Assembly (NCBI GenBank): GCA_037355855.1 | Contig: CM074759.1 | Location: 6,014,001 to 6,078,000, forward strand | DNA from: Pseudo-nitzschia pungens | Lineage: Eukaryota > Bacillariophyta > Bacillariophyceae > Bacillariales > Bacillariaceae | DNA: 64,000 nucleotides | Reading direction: 5' to 3' | In this document: piece after piece, positions 32,627-43,277 of the stretch | How positions within the stretch are numbered: position 1 is the first letter of the stretch | Layout of the letters: every line of letters starts with the position of its first letter | Program-made: the position numbers and the translations under genes | Notes under the pieces: generated by a model | The model's database searches: none | What the model was told of the DNA's origin: nothing | The model's input: only the letters and a program-made list of their open reading frames with translations

Positions 32627-34352
32627 GTTTTCTGGTATGGGGTCTGATGGGATGCCTTCCACTCCAAATCCCATCAATGCTTCTCCTGTTTCTCCCTTTT
32701 CCCCCTCCGACTCTTCACCTGTTTCTCATTTTGTCCAATTAAATCTTCATGGAGACTCTCTTGCTGCTAAGGATTCTGATAGTTTTGGCCATCCTTTTCC
32801 TCGAGCTCCATCATCTAATTCCACCATCATCACCTTCCAAAACATAGGGCCTCAGCGTAGAGCTGCTTTTATGTCCAGGTCCAGGCATAACTCCCGTCAA
32901 TTTGTCAAGAGCAACGCCAGTGTGGCGCTTTTTGCTGAGCATTGTTTGAATGAATCCAAACTCCTGCCCTGTGATCTTTTCAATCGGCGCATGAAGAATG
33001 TCTGTCCTTCAAGTTTTTCCTATCTTGCCAACAACAAGCATGAGGCTTCTGACTGCACATGGCTTCAGCCTGGAGGCACAGGTTTTACCATTGACCAATT
33101 GTTCAGTTCCCACAAGGTTGCCCATGGGGCTGATCCTACGGGCCTTGGAAGATGGTCCTTTGTCAAGTTTCAGGGCAGGAATGGCTACACTGTCACCATG
33201 TTTTCTGCTTACTGCCCAGTTGAAAATGATAGGGATCTTGGCTCAGTCTGGAATCAACAGTACCGCTACTTTCAAGCAGCTGAAAATCTTTTCAGTCCCA
33301 ATCCATGCATTCTTTTTCACAGGGATTTGACTGCTATCCTTTGGGCTTGTCTGGTGGCAGGTGACCAGGTCATTGTTGGGATTGATCAAAATGCTGATGT
33401 TAGGACTGATGGCTTGTCTTTTGAGCTCCAGGCTCTTGGTTTCAGAGAGGCCATTCTTACCCTTCATCGTCAGTCTTCTCCCCCTGCCACCCACAACAGA
33501 AACACTACCAGAACGCCAATTGATGCCATTTGGGTCTCTGAGAATGTTGATGTTCTCAGGGCTGGGTATTGTCCCTTTGGTGGTGCCCATGGTATGGAAT
33601 CTGACCACAGACTGCTTTGGATTGAAGTCTGTAATGGCAGCCTCATGGGCAAACATCTGCCACCTCCTGTGAGCTTCTCTCATTCCAAACTCCAGTCCTC
33701 CCACCCTCATCTGCGCCAACGGTATTTCAAGCGTGTGAGGCACAGCTTTCTCAAGGCTGGAGTGTTCTCTCTCCAGGCTAAGCTGGAGCACCTATTGGCT
33801 CAGTTTCAGTCTGGGGATATTTCTGTGCGCGCTGATCTCATCACCACATATGAAGTACTCCATGAAACCTCCACCTCCCTCAGGCTCTCTGTTGAACAAA
33901 ACCTCTGCCACACTAGAGCTGGTCTGGTTCCATGGTCCCCAAAGCTGCAAGTCTATCGTGATACAATTGACTTTTGGAGGCGTGTTGTTAAGCTGAGACA
34001 GGGTGTGTCCACCAGTCATACTGTTTTGAAAAGGCTGGCATGCAAGCTTTCTCTTTACAAAGGGGAACACAGTGATCTTTCCAGTGCTATCCTCCATCTG
34101 CAACAAGCTTACAAGCAATACCGGGCAGTGAAGAAATTGGCCCCCTCATGGAGAGACTCCTTCAATCAAGGCCTGGTGGATGCACTTCTTGCTGAAGGCA
34201 AGCCTCACAACCAGAATGCTTCCCAGATTCGTGCCAGGATGCGCAGGGAACGTCTTCAAAGAGAGCTTGGTCTCGCTGCTAGGTCTATTCGGGGACGTGT
34301 TCACAAGTCAGCAGTCTTGCGAGCTATTGCAGTTGGCCATGATGGTGTTGAA
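32619..34352 (+). pseudogene. LINE C ORF2, N-terminal part with EEP endonuclease
   Basis: From ATG 32619 the frame encodes the complete EEP endonuclease (LFAEHCLNES, SAYCPVEND, VGIDQNADVR, TPIDAIWVS, ESDHRLLW) and the linker before the RT. Insertion J cuts it after VGHDGVE. All visible endonuclease catalytic motifs are retained. The rest of ORF2 is at 35296-38426, in a shifted frame. Confidence 0.87.
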
Positions 34353-35275
34353 TAATAATATACGTATTTAAATAACTTTAATCACCAAAGGTGAAACTAA
34401 ATTACTCAGTCTGTAACCAGACTTTAACGTCGCCTCCATCGAAGAGTCAGGACCCCAAGTGGCAGAACGACAAATTTTCAAACAAACCTTGAACATCAAG
34501 CAGGGAAAAAGACATACAAGTCCCACAAAATAGGGACTTGAGAGAAAGTGAGATGGGAATGTGGATATTGGGATAAGATCCAGTATCAAAAGTTATATGA
34601 CAGGATGAGAAACAGGAACAGAAGACAAAACCAAAGTACAAAGTGGAAGCACCCTAAGGTCCAGTAAGCCAGGCTCTTAAGAGAGCAGCCTCTCGTTGGT
34701 ATGGCTGCACAGGTTGGACAGGTGCTGCATACTGCTGCCTGGCAAGGTGGATGGTTGCAAGCCACTGCCTCTTGGCAGTCAGGGTGTAACCTTGTAGGAC
34801 TTGGAAAGGGGTTTGCAAAAGGGAGTGTGACTGGGGAAGTGCACCAGCTGCACCAATGGCCAATTCAGAGGAGATGGAAGCATCAAGAGATTGGTGTTGT
34901 TCAGCATCAAGGGTACCCCCAGGACCATGGAGTCGTTCATTCCTATAGGTCCAAAGATCCCAGGAGGTAAGAAAGAACTGATGGATGATAGCTGTAGCCC
35001 AAGATACATTGGTGTTGGCAACCAACTACTTCACTACCAGTATCAGGATCACTCCAGGTGCCCATTGTGTGATGCAGACAACGAGAAGGTTTCTCATGTG
35101 CTCTCCTGCAAGGATACTGGGGCTGTCAGGCATAGTGTGTCTGCCTTCACGGGACCACTGCAGAAGAGGCTTGAAGTTGAACAAACTGATCCATCATTGG
35201 TTGTTGCCATTGTGGATCTCCTCACCAGAGTTCGGAAGGGCCAGAGAATTTATCCATCATCCTACTCACTTGCAA
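34353..35275. mobile_element. LINE insertion J with 5' inversion
   Basis: A 923 bp insertion in LINE C ORF2 is flanked by the target duplication TTGGCCATGATGGTGTTGAA at 34333-34352 and 35276-35295. The left part (34353 to about 35002) is a minus-strand LINE 3' end: (ATT)n tail, both hairpins (34382-34394, 34409-34422), 3' UTR and the end of ORF2. The right part (about 35003-35275) is from further upstream in ORF2 (IGVGNQLLHYQYQDHSRCPLC...) but lies in the opposite orientation. About 140 bases of ORF2 between the two pieces are missing. This is the structure expected from twin priming. Confidence 0.88.
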
Positions 35276-35295
35276 TTGGCCATGATGGTGTTGAA

Positions 35296-38200
35296 CAGGT
35301 CTTGGAGTCTCAGTCTACTATGGTACCAGCTATGGCTGAATCCAATGTCCGGCGTCAACAGCTGACACAGATTTGTTTTGTGCTGGCTCTGCTTCCTCAA
35401 CCTCTGGTGAGGAATTGGCTGTTGATTTTCAGGAAGCTCTTGACCGATGGGCTGGAGGGATTATTGCCACTGGTGGTGCTATTGAACCTGCCAAATCCTT
35501 CTGTTATTTGATTGATTTTAAATGGAATGGATCCGGTTGGGACTATCGCTCAATTGCTGTCATGCCCGGTGCCTTCTCTGTTGCTGACAAGAATGGCAAT
35601 CGAGCTACCCTGGATCGGTTTCAAGTTGACCATGCTGACAAGACCCTTGGGGTTTTTATCTCCATGGATGGCAATGAGGAAGCACAGATTGCTCACATGA
35701 AGTCCCAGTCTCAGTCTTTTGGCTCTCAACTCAAGGCTTCCAAGTGTGAGAAGAGGGCTTCCCTCTACACCTTCAAGTATTCTTTCATGAAGTCTGTTGA
35801 ATACCCCATGCCTGTCACGCAACTTGATGAGGCCACCTGGACAAAGATCATTCACCCAGCACTTGTTCCTGTGCTGAATAAAGCAGGGATGTCACGGACA
35901 TTTCCCAGACATGTATTCTATGGTCCTTCCCTCTATCAAGGCTTTGGTTTCGTTCATCCCTACCTCCTCCAAGAGTTCAGTCATATTGCCACCCTCTTTC
36001 AGGAATCTGTCAGGTCCTCACAAACTGGTAGGATTCTCAGGCTAACTGCTGAGTCTCTACGGCTCGAACTTGGACTTCCTCTCCATCTTGGTGTCACACC
36101 ATATCATCCTTTTGCTTCCTACGTCACTCCCTGCTGGTACAAACATGTGTGGAAGTTTTTCTCTGTTCACCCTGTGAGCTTGTTTGAAGACTTCCCAGAT
36201 CTTCCTCTGTTACGTTCCAATGACTGTTATCTCATGCAAGCTTTTGTCAACTCTGGATTCAGAGGTGCTGACTTGTCCCTCTTGAATCACATGCGCATGT
36301 CCCTCAAGGCTATTTCCCTTGCTGACATTTGTACTCCAGATGGGAAAAGACTCTCTCCCATGGCTTTCCAGCTGACCTCCTCCAATCACTTGAGGGATCA
36401 TCTTGACTGGCCGAGATGTCCTCCATCTTGGCCTCCAACAGCACAGCGCTTATGGACTAAGGCTCTTCAGACCTGTTTTCTTCCCCCCTGTCCACCCCCA
36501 GCAGCCAGGGCACTGGCTCCTTCTTTTCACCTTGGGCATTGGCTCTCTGCCCAGACAGCTTCTCTTTGGCCTTGGTTTTTGTCTCCATCCACCAACAGAA
36601 TATTCTCCAAAACTTCTGCTGGTTGGAATGTGGGCACTTCCCTGCGCAGGGGCCGATACAGAATCACTTCTGAAATCATTTCTGATAAACCAGCCTGTGC
36701 TGATGTGCTTGTCTGCCCTGTTATCTGTGGCCAAGTTGTACGTGTGGTTGGGTCCTCTGCCTTTGTTTCTGAACCTCCTGACATGGATCCTCTGGAGTAC
36801 AATCCATTTGATTCTCTTCCAGACTCCCCTGCAGATGCCTTTGATTCACTCTGTGAGTCTCCCAGAGTACTTCTCCACAAATATTCCCTACCACAGGCTG
36901 GCTGTCAGCACCTTGTTGATGCTATCCAGAGTGGTACTGCCAGTGCTGTATGTGATGGTTCATTTGATCCGGACCTTCTCAGAGGCACTTCTGCTTTCAT
37001 TCTATCACTCAATACCTCCACCAAGACTGCTTCATTGTTCCTCACTGGCTGTAATTTTGTCAGTGGACCCCCTGAGGACCAATCATCCTACAGGAGTGAA
37101 CTGGCAGGTATCATTGGAGTTCTCACCTGTTGCACTGCTCTGGTGAGTATCTTTGATATTGCTTCTGGCTCTATCACCATTGCTCTGGATGGTGACACAG
37201 CTCTCAAACAGGCTCAGGGATCTTGGCCATTGGTTATTTCCCAGAAGTCTTTTGATTATGTTTATGTCATCAGAAACATGATTTCTGCCCTGCCAATTTC
37301 TGTGAACTTTCAGTGGGTTCAGGGACATCAAGCTGGAATCTTTCTTGATTGGTGGGCCCTTCGCAATCATCAGGTTGACAGCATGGCCAAGGCTTTTCTC
37401 TCTGCCCATAGAGCTTCTGCCCATCACTATCCCAGACTTGTGTTTGAGCCCTGGGCCTTTTCTCTCAATGGATGCAAGTGTTCAAGGTTTGATCAGAATG
37501 CTTTGCATGTTGCCATTTCGGGTCCTCCTCTTCTTAAATATTGGCAGACCCACCATGACATCCCCATTCCACAACCTGTTCTGCATTCCATCCATTGGTG
37601 TGCCCATCTGACTGCCTTCAAGCGTCTACCTCCTGGCATGCAAAGGTGGTTTGTCAAATTTGCTTCTGGCAGTATTGGTGTTGGCAACCAACTACTTCAC
37701 TACCAGTATCAGGATCACTCCAGGTGCCCATTGTGTGATGCAGACAATGAGAAGGTTTCTCATGTGCTCTCCTGCAAGGATCCTGGGGCTGTCAGGCACA
37801 GTGTGTCTGCCTTCACGGGACCACTGCAGAAGAGGCTTGAAGTTGAACAAACTGATCCATCATTGGTGGCTGCCATTTTGGATCTCATCACCAGAGTTCG
37901 GAAGGGCCAGAGACTTTATCCATCATCCTACTCACTTGCAATTGCTTCTGCTGTCAGGGCACAGAGGACTATTGGTTGGCACAACTGGCTTCTTGGTAGG
38001 TGGTCTCCTCGCTGGTATCAAATCCAGGCTGACTACTACTCCCACATTGGAAGCAAGCGCTCTCCCAAACGTTGGGCTACAGCTATCATCCATCAGTTCT
38101 TTCTTACCTCCTGGGATCTTTGGACATATAGGAATGAACGACTCCATGGTCCTGGGGGTACCCTTGATGCTGAACAACACCAATCTCTTGATGCTTCCAT

Positions 38201-38426
38201 CACCTCTGAACTGGCAATTGGTGCAGCTGGTGCACTTCCCCAGTCACACTCCCTGTTACAAACCCCTTTCCAAGTCCTACAAGGTTACACCCTGACTGCC
38301 AAGAGGCAGTGGCTTGCAACCATCCACCTTGCCAGGAAGCAGTATGCAGCGCCTGTCCAACCTGTGCAGCCATACCAACGAGAGGCTGCTCTCCTCAGAG
38401 CCTGGCTTACTGGACCTCCGGGTTGA
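35296..38426 (+). pseudogene. LINE C ORF2, C-terminal part with RT deletion
   Basis: After J the ORF2 frame runs to 35362, then jumps to sequence just downstream of the RT catalytic Asp pair. Compared with LINE B, 976 bp (B positions 15990-16965) are absent, including RT motifs A, B and the FVDD motif, and the joint also shifts the frame. From 35363 the frame is open to 38426. It contains the end of RT, RNase H (CDGSFDPDLLRG, YRSELAGI, LDGDTALKQ, NHQVDSMAK) and the Cys/His motif CPLCDADNEKVSHVLSCK. No ordinary ATG start for the 1,017-residue open frame is evident. Confidence 0.87.
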
Positions 38427-38727
38427 TTACACTTTGTACCTTGGTTTTGTCTTCTGTTCCTGCTTCTCATCCTGTCATTTACCTTTTGATACTGGATCTT
38501 ATCCCAATATCTACATTCCCATCTTACTTTCTCTCAAGTCCCTATTTTGTGGGACTTGTTTGTCTTTGTCCCTGCTTGATGTTCAAGGTTTGTTTGAAAA
38601 TTTGTCGTTCTACCACTTGGGGTCCTGACTCTTTGATGGAGGCGACGTTAAAGTCTGGTTACAGACTGAGTAATTTAGTTTCACCTTTGGTGATTCAAGT
38701 TATTTAAATACGTATATTATTATTATT
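38427..38727 (+). promoter_or_regulatory. LINE C 3' UTR with two hairpins and (ATT)n tail
   Basis: The 301 bp 3' UTR contains GTCTG-GTTA-CAGAC at 38653-38666 and TCACC-TTT-GGTGA at 38681-38693, then AAATACGTATATTATTATT. It is almost identical to the LINE B 3' UTR. Confidence 0.72.
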
Positions 38728-38859
38728 GCTGCTATTGCATTCTCCTCCAGCCATGATGCTAGTGTCAGTGATTTGAGCCATGCCAATGTCTCTACCAAGT
38801 CAGCTCCGGCAACATTTTCTACCGTGCGACAGACTCAGTTTCCTTCTGATCATGGTTAG
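38728..38859 (+). pseudogene. LINE F ORF1, last codons (including the duplicated 18 bp)
   Basis: After LINE C the F copy resumes with AIAFSSSHDASVSDLSHANVS and ends at FPSDHG-TAG (38857-38859). The first 18 bases are the second copy of the target duplication. Confidence 0.8.
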
Positions 38860-39815
38860 GTTTTCTGGTATGGGGTCTGATGGGATGCCTTCCACTCCAA
38901 ATCCCATCCATGCTTCTCCTGTTTCTCCCTTTTCCCCCTCCGACTCTTCCCCTGTTTCTCATTTTGTCCAATTAAATCTTCATGGAGACTCTCTTGCTGC
39001 TAAGGATTCTGATAGTTTTGGCCATCCTTTTCCCCAAGCTCCATCATCTAATTCCACCATCATCACCTTCCAAAACATTGGGCCTCAGCGTCGAGCTGCT
39101 TTTATGTCCAGGTCCCGGAACAACTCCCGTCAATTTGTCAAGAGCAAAGCTGGTGTGGCGCTTTTTGCTGAGCATTGTTTGAATGAATCCAAACTCCTGC
39201 CCTGTGATCTTTTCAACCGGCGCATGAAGAATGTCTGTCCTTCAAGTTTTTCCTATCTTGCCAACAACAAGCATGAGGCTTCTGACTGCACATGGCTTCA
39301 GCCTGGAGGCACAGGTTTTACCATTGACCAATTGTTCAGTTCCCACAAGGTTGCTCATGGGGCTGATCCTACGGGCCTTGGAAGATGGTCCTTTGTCAAG
39401 TTTCAGGGCAGGGATGGCTACACTGTCACCATGTTTTCTGCCTACTGTCCTGTTGAAAATGACAGGGATCTTGGCTCAGTTTGGAACCAACAGTACCGTT
39501 ACTTTCAAGCAGCCGAGAATCTTTTCAGTCCCAATCCATGCATCCTTTTTCACAGGGATTTGACGGCTGCCCTTCAGGTTTGCCTGGGGGCAGGTGACCA
39601 GGTCATTCTTGGGATAGATCACAATGCTGATGTTAGGACTGATGGCTTGTCTTTTGAGCTCCAGGCCCTTGGTTTCAGAGAGGCCATTCTTACCCTTCAT
39701 AGTCAGTCTTCTCCTCCTGCCACCCACAACAGAAACACTACCAGAACGCCAATTGATGCCATTTGGGTCTCTGAGAATGTTGATGTTCTCAGGGCTGGGT
39801 ATTGTCCCTTTGGTG
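38852..39815 (+). pseudogene. LINE F ORF2, N-terminal EEP part
   Basis: From ATG 38852, which overlaps the ORF1 stop, the frame encodes most of the EEP endonuclease through CPFG, just before the SDH motif. There the 13.8 kb DNA transposon inserts at 39816. A few codons and a stop (39829) come from the transposon end. In this copy the Asp/Asn motif reads GIDHNADVR rather than GIDQNADVR. The protein continues at 53599. Confidence 0.87.
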
Positions 39816-39833
39816 CGTCTAATAACTGATTTT
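39816..39833 (+). repeat. Left terminal inverted repeat of the DNA transposon
   Basis: CGTCTAATAACTGATTTT, followed by an AT-rich subterminal stretch to about 40040 with GGTCAAAATTCG and CTCGAATATTTGGG-like motifs. It is preceded by the TG of the target duplication. Confidence 0.88.
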
Positions 39834-40049
39834 CGACCATTTTGACCCGTTTCGACCACCCCCCTCTTATTTTTTAGATGTTTTTAGCTCCAATATTTCT
39901 ATTATTTGGAGCGAAAGTGCCTTTCTTAAGCTCGAATTATTATTTTTTGGCTCCAAAAATTAATTTTTTGCTCCAAACTCGAATATTTGGGTCGAAAAAT
40001 TAAGAGCCGGGGTCAAAATTCGTTGTACAACCACCATTAGGGTTAATGT

Positions 40050-40165
40050 TTGTAGCGCTGCAGCGCTGTATCCCTGTATTGCTGTATATCTGTAGCGCTG
40101 TATTGTAGCGCTGTATCCCCTGTAGCGCTGTATCCCCTGTATCCCTGTAGCGAACGTGTTGTACT
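40050..40165. repeat. Short tandem repeat GTAGCGCTGTATCCCT
   Basis: Degenerate units of TGTAGCGCTGTATCCC, about 9-16 bases each, form the left edge of the repeat R block inside the transposon. The same units recur at 40586-40720. Confidence 0.7.
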
Positions 40166-40169
40166 ACCG

Positions 40170-40585
40170 GTATGGGGTGCTAACTCCAGAGATACCAGGC
40201 TTTTCGCGTACGATTTGTACCAGTTGTACGTACCCCGGATATAGTAGCATCCGTACTACTACAGTGCAGCTGAGTGCTACAAGGTTAGGGTTGCTAATGC
40301 TACGAAATACTGGAGATGCTAACCTACCATGATATCATGCTAAGATACTATGCTACCGCCGGGGTCGGGTCATTGGTGTATAATATGTACTTTGACAGGA
40401 TACCTGACCCAGACAGTTACCCAACGCGCTAGCACACCTTTGAATCTAATTAAGCGGAGCTACGCTACGGTACTCCGCACACACTACTACGCTACCCGTA
40501 GAATACAGTACTGGAGCTACAGAGCTCTGTTATTTTACGAGTTAGCGGAGCGCTGTCACGATACGATACAGAGCTGAGCTGCGCT
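40170..40585. repeat. Repeat R, diverged partial copy
   Basis: A diverged copy in the same orientation as 41076-41730. It includes the CGTACGATTTGTACC hairpin region, GGGTTAGGGTTGCTAATGCTACG, GGGGTCGGGTCATTGGTG, and the GATACGATACAGAGCTGAGCTGCGCTC end. The block found at 41521-41730 is missing. No coding potential is seen. Confidence 0.65.
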
Positions 40586-40901
40586 CATCCCCTGTAGCGC
40601 TGTAGCGCTGCAGCGCTGTATCCCTGTAGCGCTGTATCCCTGTATCCCTGTATCCCTGTAGTGCTGTATCCCTGTAGTGCTGTATCCCTGTAGCGCTGTA
40701 TCCCCTGTAGCGCTGTAGCAGCAACGCGTCGATAATACAGGGGGGGGGGGGACAGCAAGCAGCAAGCAGCAGCAACGCGTCGATAATACAGGGGGGGGGG
40801 GACAGCAAGCAGCAAGCAGCAGCAACGCGTCGATAATACAGGGGGGGGGGACTGCAAGCAGCAAGCAGCAGCAACGCGTCGATAATACAGGGGGGGGGAC
40901 T
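40586..40901. repeat. Minisatellite and four G-run repeats of about 50 bp
   Basis: TGTAGCGCTGTATCCC units run to about 40720. Four units of 49-51 bp follow, starting at 40721, 40772, 40822 and 40871. Each has GCAACGCGTCGATAATACAG, then a run of 8-12 G, then a GCAAGCA-rich spacer. The G runs could form quadruplexes. Confidence 0.8.
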
Positions 40902-40904
40902 GTT

Positions 40905-41040
40905 TGGGCCGGGTATCCCGTCATGGTACATGTTATACACCAATGACCCGACCCCGGCGGTAGCATAGTATCTTAGCATGGTATCATGGTAGGTTAGCAT
41001 CTTTCAGTATCTCGTAGCCTTAGCAACCCTAACCCTGTAT
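40905..41040. repeat. Repeat R, inverted partial copy
   Basis: Nearly identical to 10260-10395, so in the orientation opposite to its neighbours at 40170-40585 and 41076-41730. Confidence 0.72.
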
Positions 41041-41075
41041 CGTAGCGCAGTGCTGTAGCGCTGTATCCCCTGCTT

Positions 41076-41730
41076 AGTATGGATGCTACCAGAAGTTACT
41101 AGGGCCGTCGCGTACGATTTGTACCAATCGTACGTACCCCGAGTAAAGCACCTATTATGGTGTAGCTAAATGCTACAGGGTTAGGGTTGCTAATGCTACG
41201 AGATACTGAAAGATGCTAACCTACCCTGCTACCATGCTAAGATACTATGCTACCGCTGGGGTCGGGTCATTAGTGTGTAATATGTACTATGACGGGATAC
41301 CCGGCCCAAACAGTTATCAAACGTGCTAGCATAAGTGAGCTAGCATACAATTGGATCGCTAATAATTAAGCGAAGCTACGCTACTCCGTGCGATACGCTA
41401 CTCCGTAGAATACAGTACCGGAGCTACGGAGCTCTGTTATTATACGAGTTATCGGAACGCTCTGTTATTATACGAGTTATCGGAACGCTGTTACGATACG
41501 ATACAGAGCTGAGCTGCGCTCAGCTCCCTTATATTCACTCTTTATGTTTCACTCTAAATTAAAAGCCTATCATGCCCTCCCCTTTCGATCGATTCTGATG
41601 TACCTCTAGGGAAGTGCCTTGTATTGCCTAAGTGTATGCAATAGACCTTGAACAGTCCACTGTAAACTCACCCTTTGCCAGGGATATACGTGTTATTATT
41701 GTTAAGGCTTTCCCCTTATTTTTTAGTACG
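41076..41730. repeat. Repeat R, longest continuous copy
   Basis: The best continuous copy, about 650 bp. Reversed, it aligns to the three segments 3970-4378, 10239-10415 and 23603-23700, which form one copy broken by gypsy-1 and LINE B. It carries the hairpin CGTACGATT...AATCGTACG (here near 41110-41135) and dense GAGCTGAGCTGCGCTCAGCT palindromes. A direct duplication of TCTGTTATTATACGAGTTAT lies near 41431-41480. No ORF is convincing. Confidence 0.72.
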
Positions 41731-41868
41731 CAGTAAAAGACGATTTATCTACGAGTCGGTCGGGTCATCAGGTGTCGCATGATCATAGTACAATAAAGCG
41801 TGTACAATAAAGCCAGTACATTAAAGTTAAGGGTTGTAGACGCTCGGTCATTACGACAATATGTCCCC

Positions 41869-42492
41869 TTATCTGCACCTTTTTCGGGGCCTTCCCGTAA
41901 GGTTACTGGTATTTTCTCCGGTATTTTCTCCTCTGACACATTCGCACTCCACACAAATCATCGACTTAAAACGGTCCATTTGAAACGAATGGATAACGAC
42001 TCCACGTTCAATAATCAACCTCACTTCCTCAGGCAGGTAATTCTCGATACGGATCTCACGGACGATTTCTTTTCCCATGTAGCACCTGATAATGTAATTT
42101 GCATCCCGGTGATCCATAGGATTAGTAACATCCTTCTTCAACTCAAACGTGAAGGTAATCCTGTATGTCGGTACAAAATATCCTATATCATCCCTTTTGG
42201 GGTATTTGACCACAACCTCGAACCCATCATCCCTGTGCTCTACATTGCGAATAATCATACCTGTCTCCAGACCCCTGTCAATACCCTCGATCTCGCAATA
42301 ATTTTTGTGATCAAAATGAATATCCAAAGTACCGAAAACTCCCTCTCCGAAATGGAAGCTGAATGGGGTGGTGCGGGTGGTTTGTGCGCTGTACCTATGA
42401 GGTTTATTTATGAATATGACCTTCATCTCATCTTGTTGGCCTGCAGTTCCCGTTGTCGCGTCCGTCGCGTCCGCGTCGCACATAATGGTCAA
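41869..42492 (-). CDS. Hypothetical protein, 207 residues, in the DNA transposon
   Basis: The frame is open from ATG 42492 (MTIMCDADATDATTG) to 41869. After a short low-complexity start it has a probably beta-rich middle (GFEVVVKYPKRDDIGYFVPTY, RITFTFELKKDV), the segment EIRIENYLPEEVRLIIERGV, and a Cys/Arg-rich basic tail (ICVECECVRGE). No family is recognised. Its 5' end abuts the 39 bp minisatellite. Length, alternating hydrophobic pattern and lack of repeats argue for a real gene, but the position on the strand opposite to the transposase and the absence of a known domain leave doubt. Confidence 0.5.
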   Translation of the reverse strand: MTIMCDADATDATTGTAGQQDEMKVIFINKPHRYSAQTTRTTPFSFHFGEGVFGTLDIHFDHKNYCEIEGIDRGLETGMIIRNVEHRDDGFEVVVKYPKRDDIGYFVPTYRITFTFELKKDVTNPMDHRDANYIIRCYMGKEIVREIRIENYLPEEVRLIIERGVVIHSFQMDRFKSMICVECECVRGENTGENTSNLTGRPRKRCR

Positions 42493-42493
42493 T

Positions 42494-42963
42494 CAGGTTG
42501 TCTTCTCTTCGGGAACACCGTTTTTGAATAATCACGTTGTCTTGTCGTCGGGAACACCCTTTTCCAATAATCACGTTGTTGGAACACCCTTTTTTGAATA
42601 ATCACGTTGTCTTGACTTCGGGAACACCGTTTTCGAATAATCACCTTTTTCAATAATCACGTTGTCGGAACACCCTTTTTGAATTCTTTGGGAACATCCT
42701 TTTCGAATAATCACGTTGTCGGAACACCCTTTTTGAATTCTTTGGGAACACCCTTTTCGAATAATCACGTTCTATTGTCTTCGGGAACACCCTTTTTGAA
42801 TAATCACCTTGTCTTGTCGACGGCAATTTGAATAATCACGTTGTCTTTTCTTCGGGAACACCCTTTTTGAATAATCACGTTGTCTTTTCTTCGGGAACAC
42901 CCTTTTTGAATAATCACGTTGTCTTTTCTTCGGGAACACCCTTTTTCAATAATCACGTTGTCT
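42494..42963. repeat. 39 bp minisatellite
   Basis: Tandem units of AATAATCACGTTGTC, TTTTCTTCGGGAACA and CCCTTTTTG, with shortened variants of about 27 bp. The last three units (42830-42950) are nearly identical. The 39 bp period keeps frames open on both strands (NNHVVFSSGTPFL on plus), which I do not read as protein. Confidence 0.82.
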
Positions 42964-43220
42964 ACCGTATGTTGTATGTTTACAAATATCTTTCTCTGCC
43001 GGTACATATCCCTGTACAAATTGTTGTACCCGAATCTTTGATTGGCTACTACTGTCGATTCCATGATTCTATGTTCCTCAGCCAATGAAAAAATACGTTC
43101 CTAAACCAATGAAAGAATTTTATTTCTCATTACAAACTGTACAGGAAAACTAGTACCTTACCGGTAGAAACACAAATTACTTCCTACCTTATTACTCCAT
43201 TACTCCACCATTCAATTTCG

Positions 43221-43277
43221 ATCGATTTCGATTTTGATTTTGATTTCGATTTCGATTTCGATTTCGATTTCGATTTT
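43221..43277. repeat. GATTTC hexanucleotide microsatellite
   Basis: About nine units of ATTTCG/ATTTTG. Between the 39 bp array and this point, and on to about 43500, I see no supported gene. Confidence 0.8.

Larger units (their letters stand above)
28208..38727 (+). mobile_element. LINE C, full-length, with internal deletion and insertion J
   Basis: A complete plus-strand LINE of 10,520 bp starts ACAATTTTGCGACG and ends TATTATTATTATT. It is flanked by the 18 bp target duplication GCTGCTATTGCATTCTCC at 28190-28207 and 38728-38745. Order: 5' UTR, ORF1, ORF2, 3' UTR. ORF2 contains insertion J and has lost 976 bp of RT sequence relative to LINE B (joint at 35362/35363), so this copy cannot be autonomous. 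Confidence 0.93.

Noticed and set aside
35373..38426. A separate 1,017-residue gene
   Set aside because: It is the C-terminal part of LINE C ORF2 after the RT deletion, with no proper start codon of its own.
40542..41000. ORFs of 90-152 residues with Cys/Pro/Leu repeats
   Set aside because: They come from the G-run and GTAGCGCTGTATCCC repeats.
42494..42963. CRISPR-like regular arrays (also 45262-45510 and 52903-53480)
   Set aside because: The units are contiguous minisatellite repeats without unique spacers, and the context is a eukaryotic transposon.
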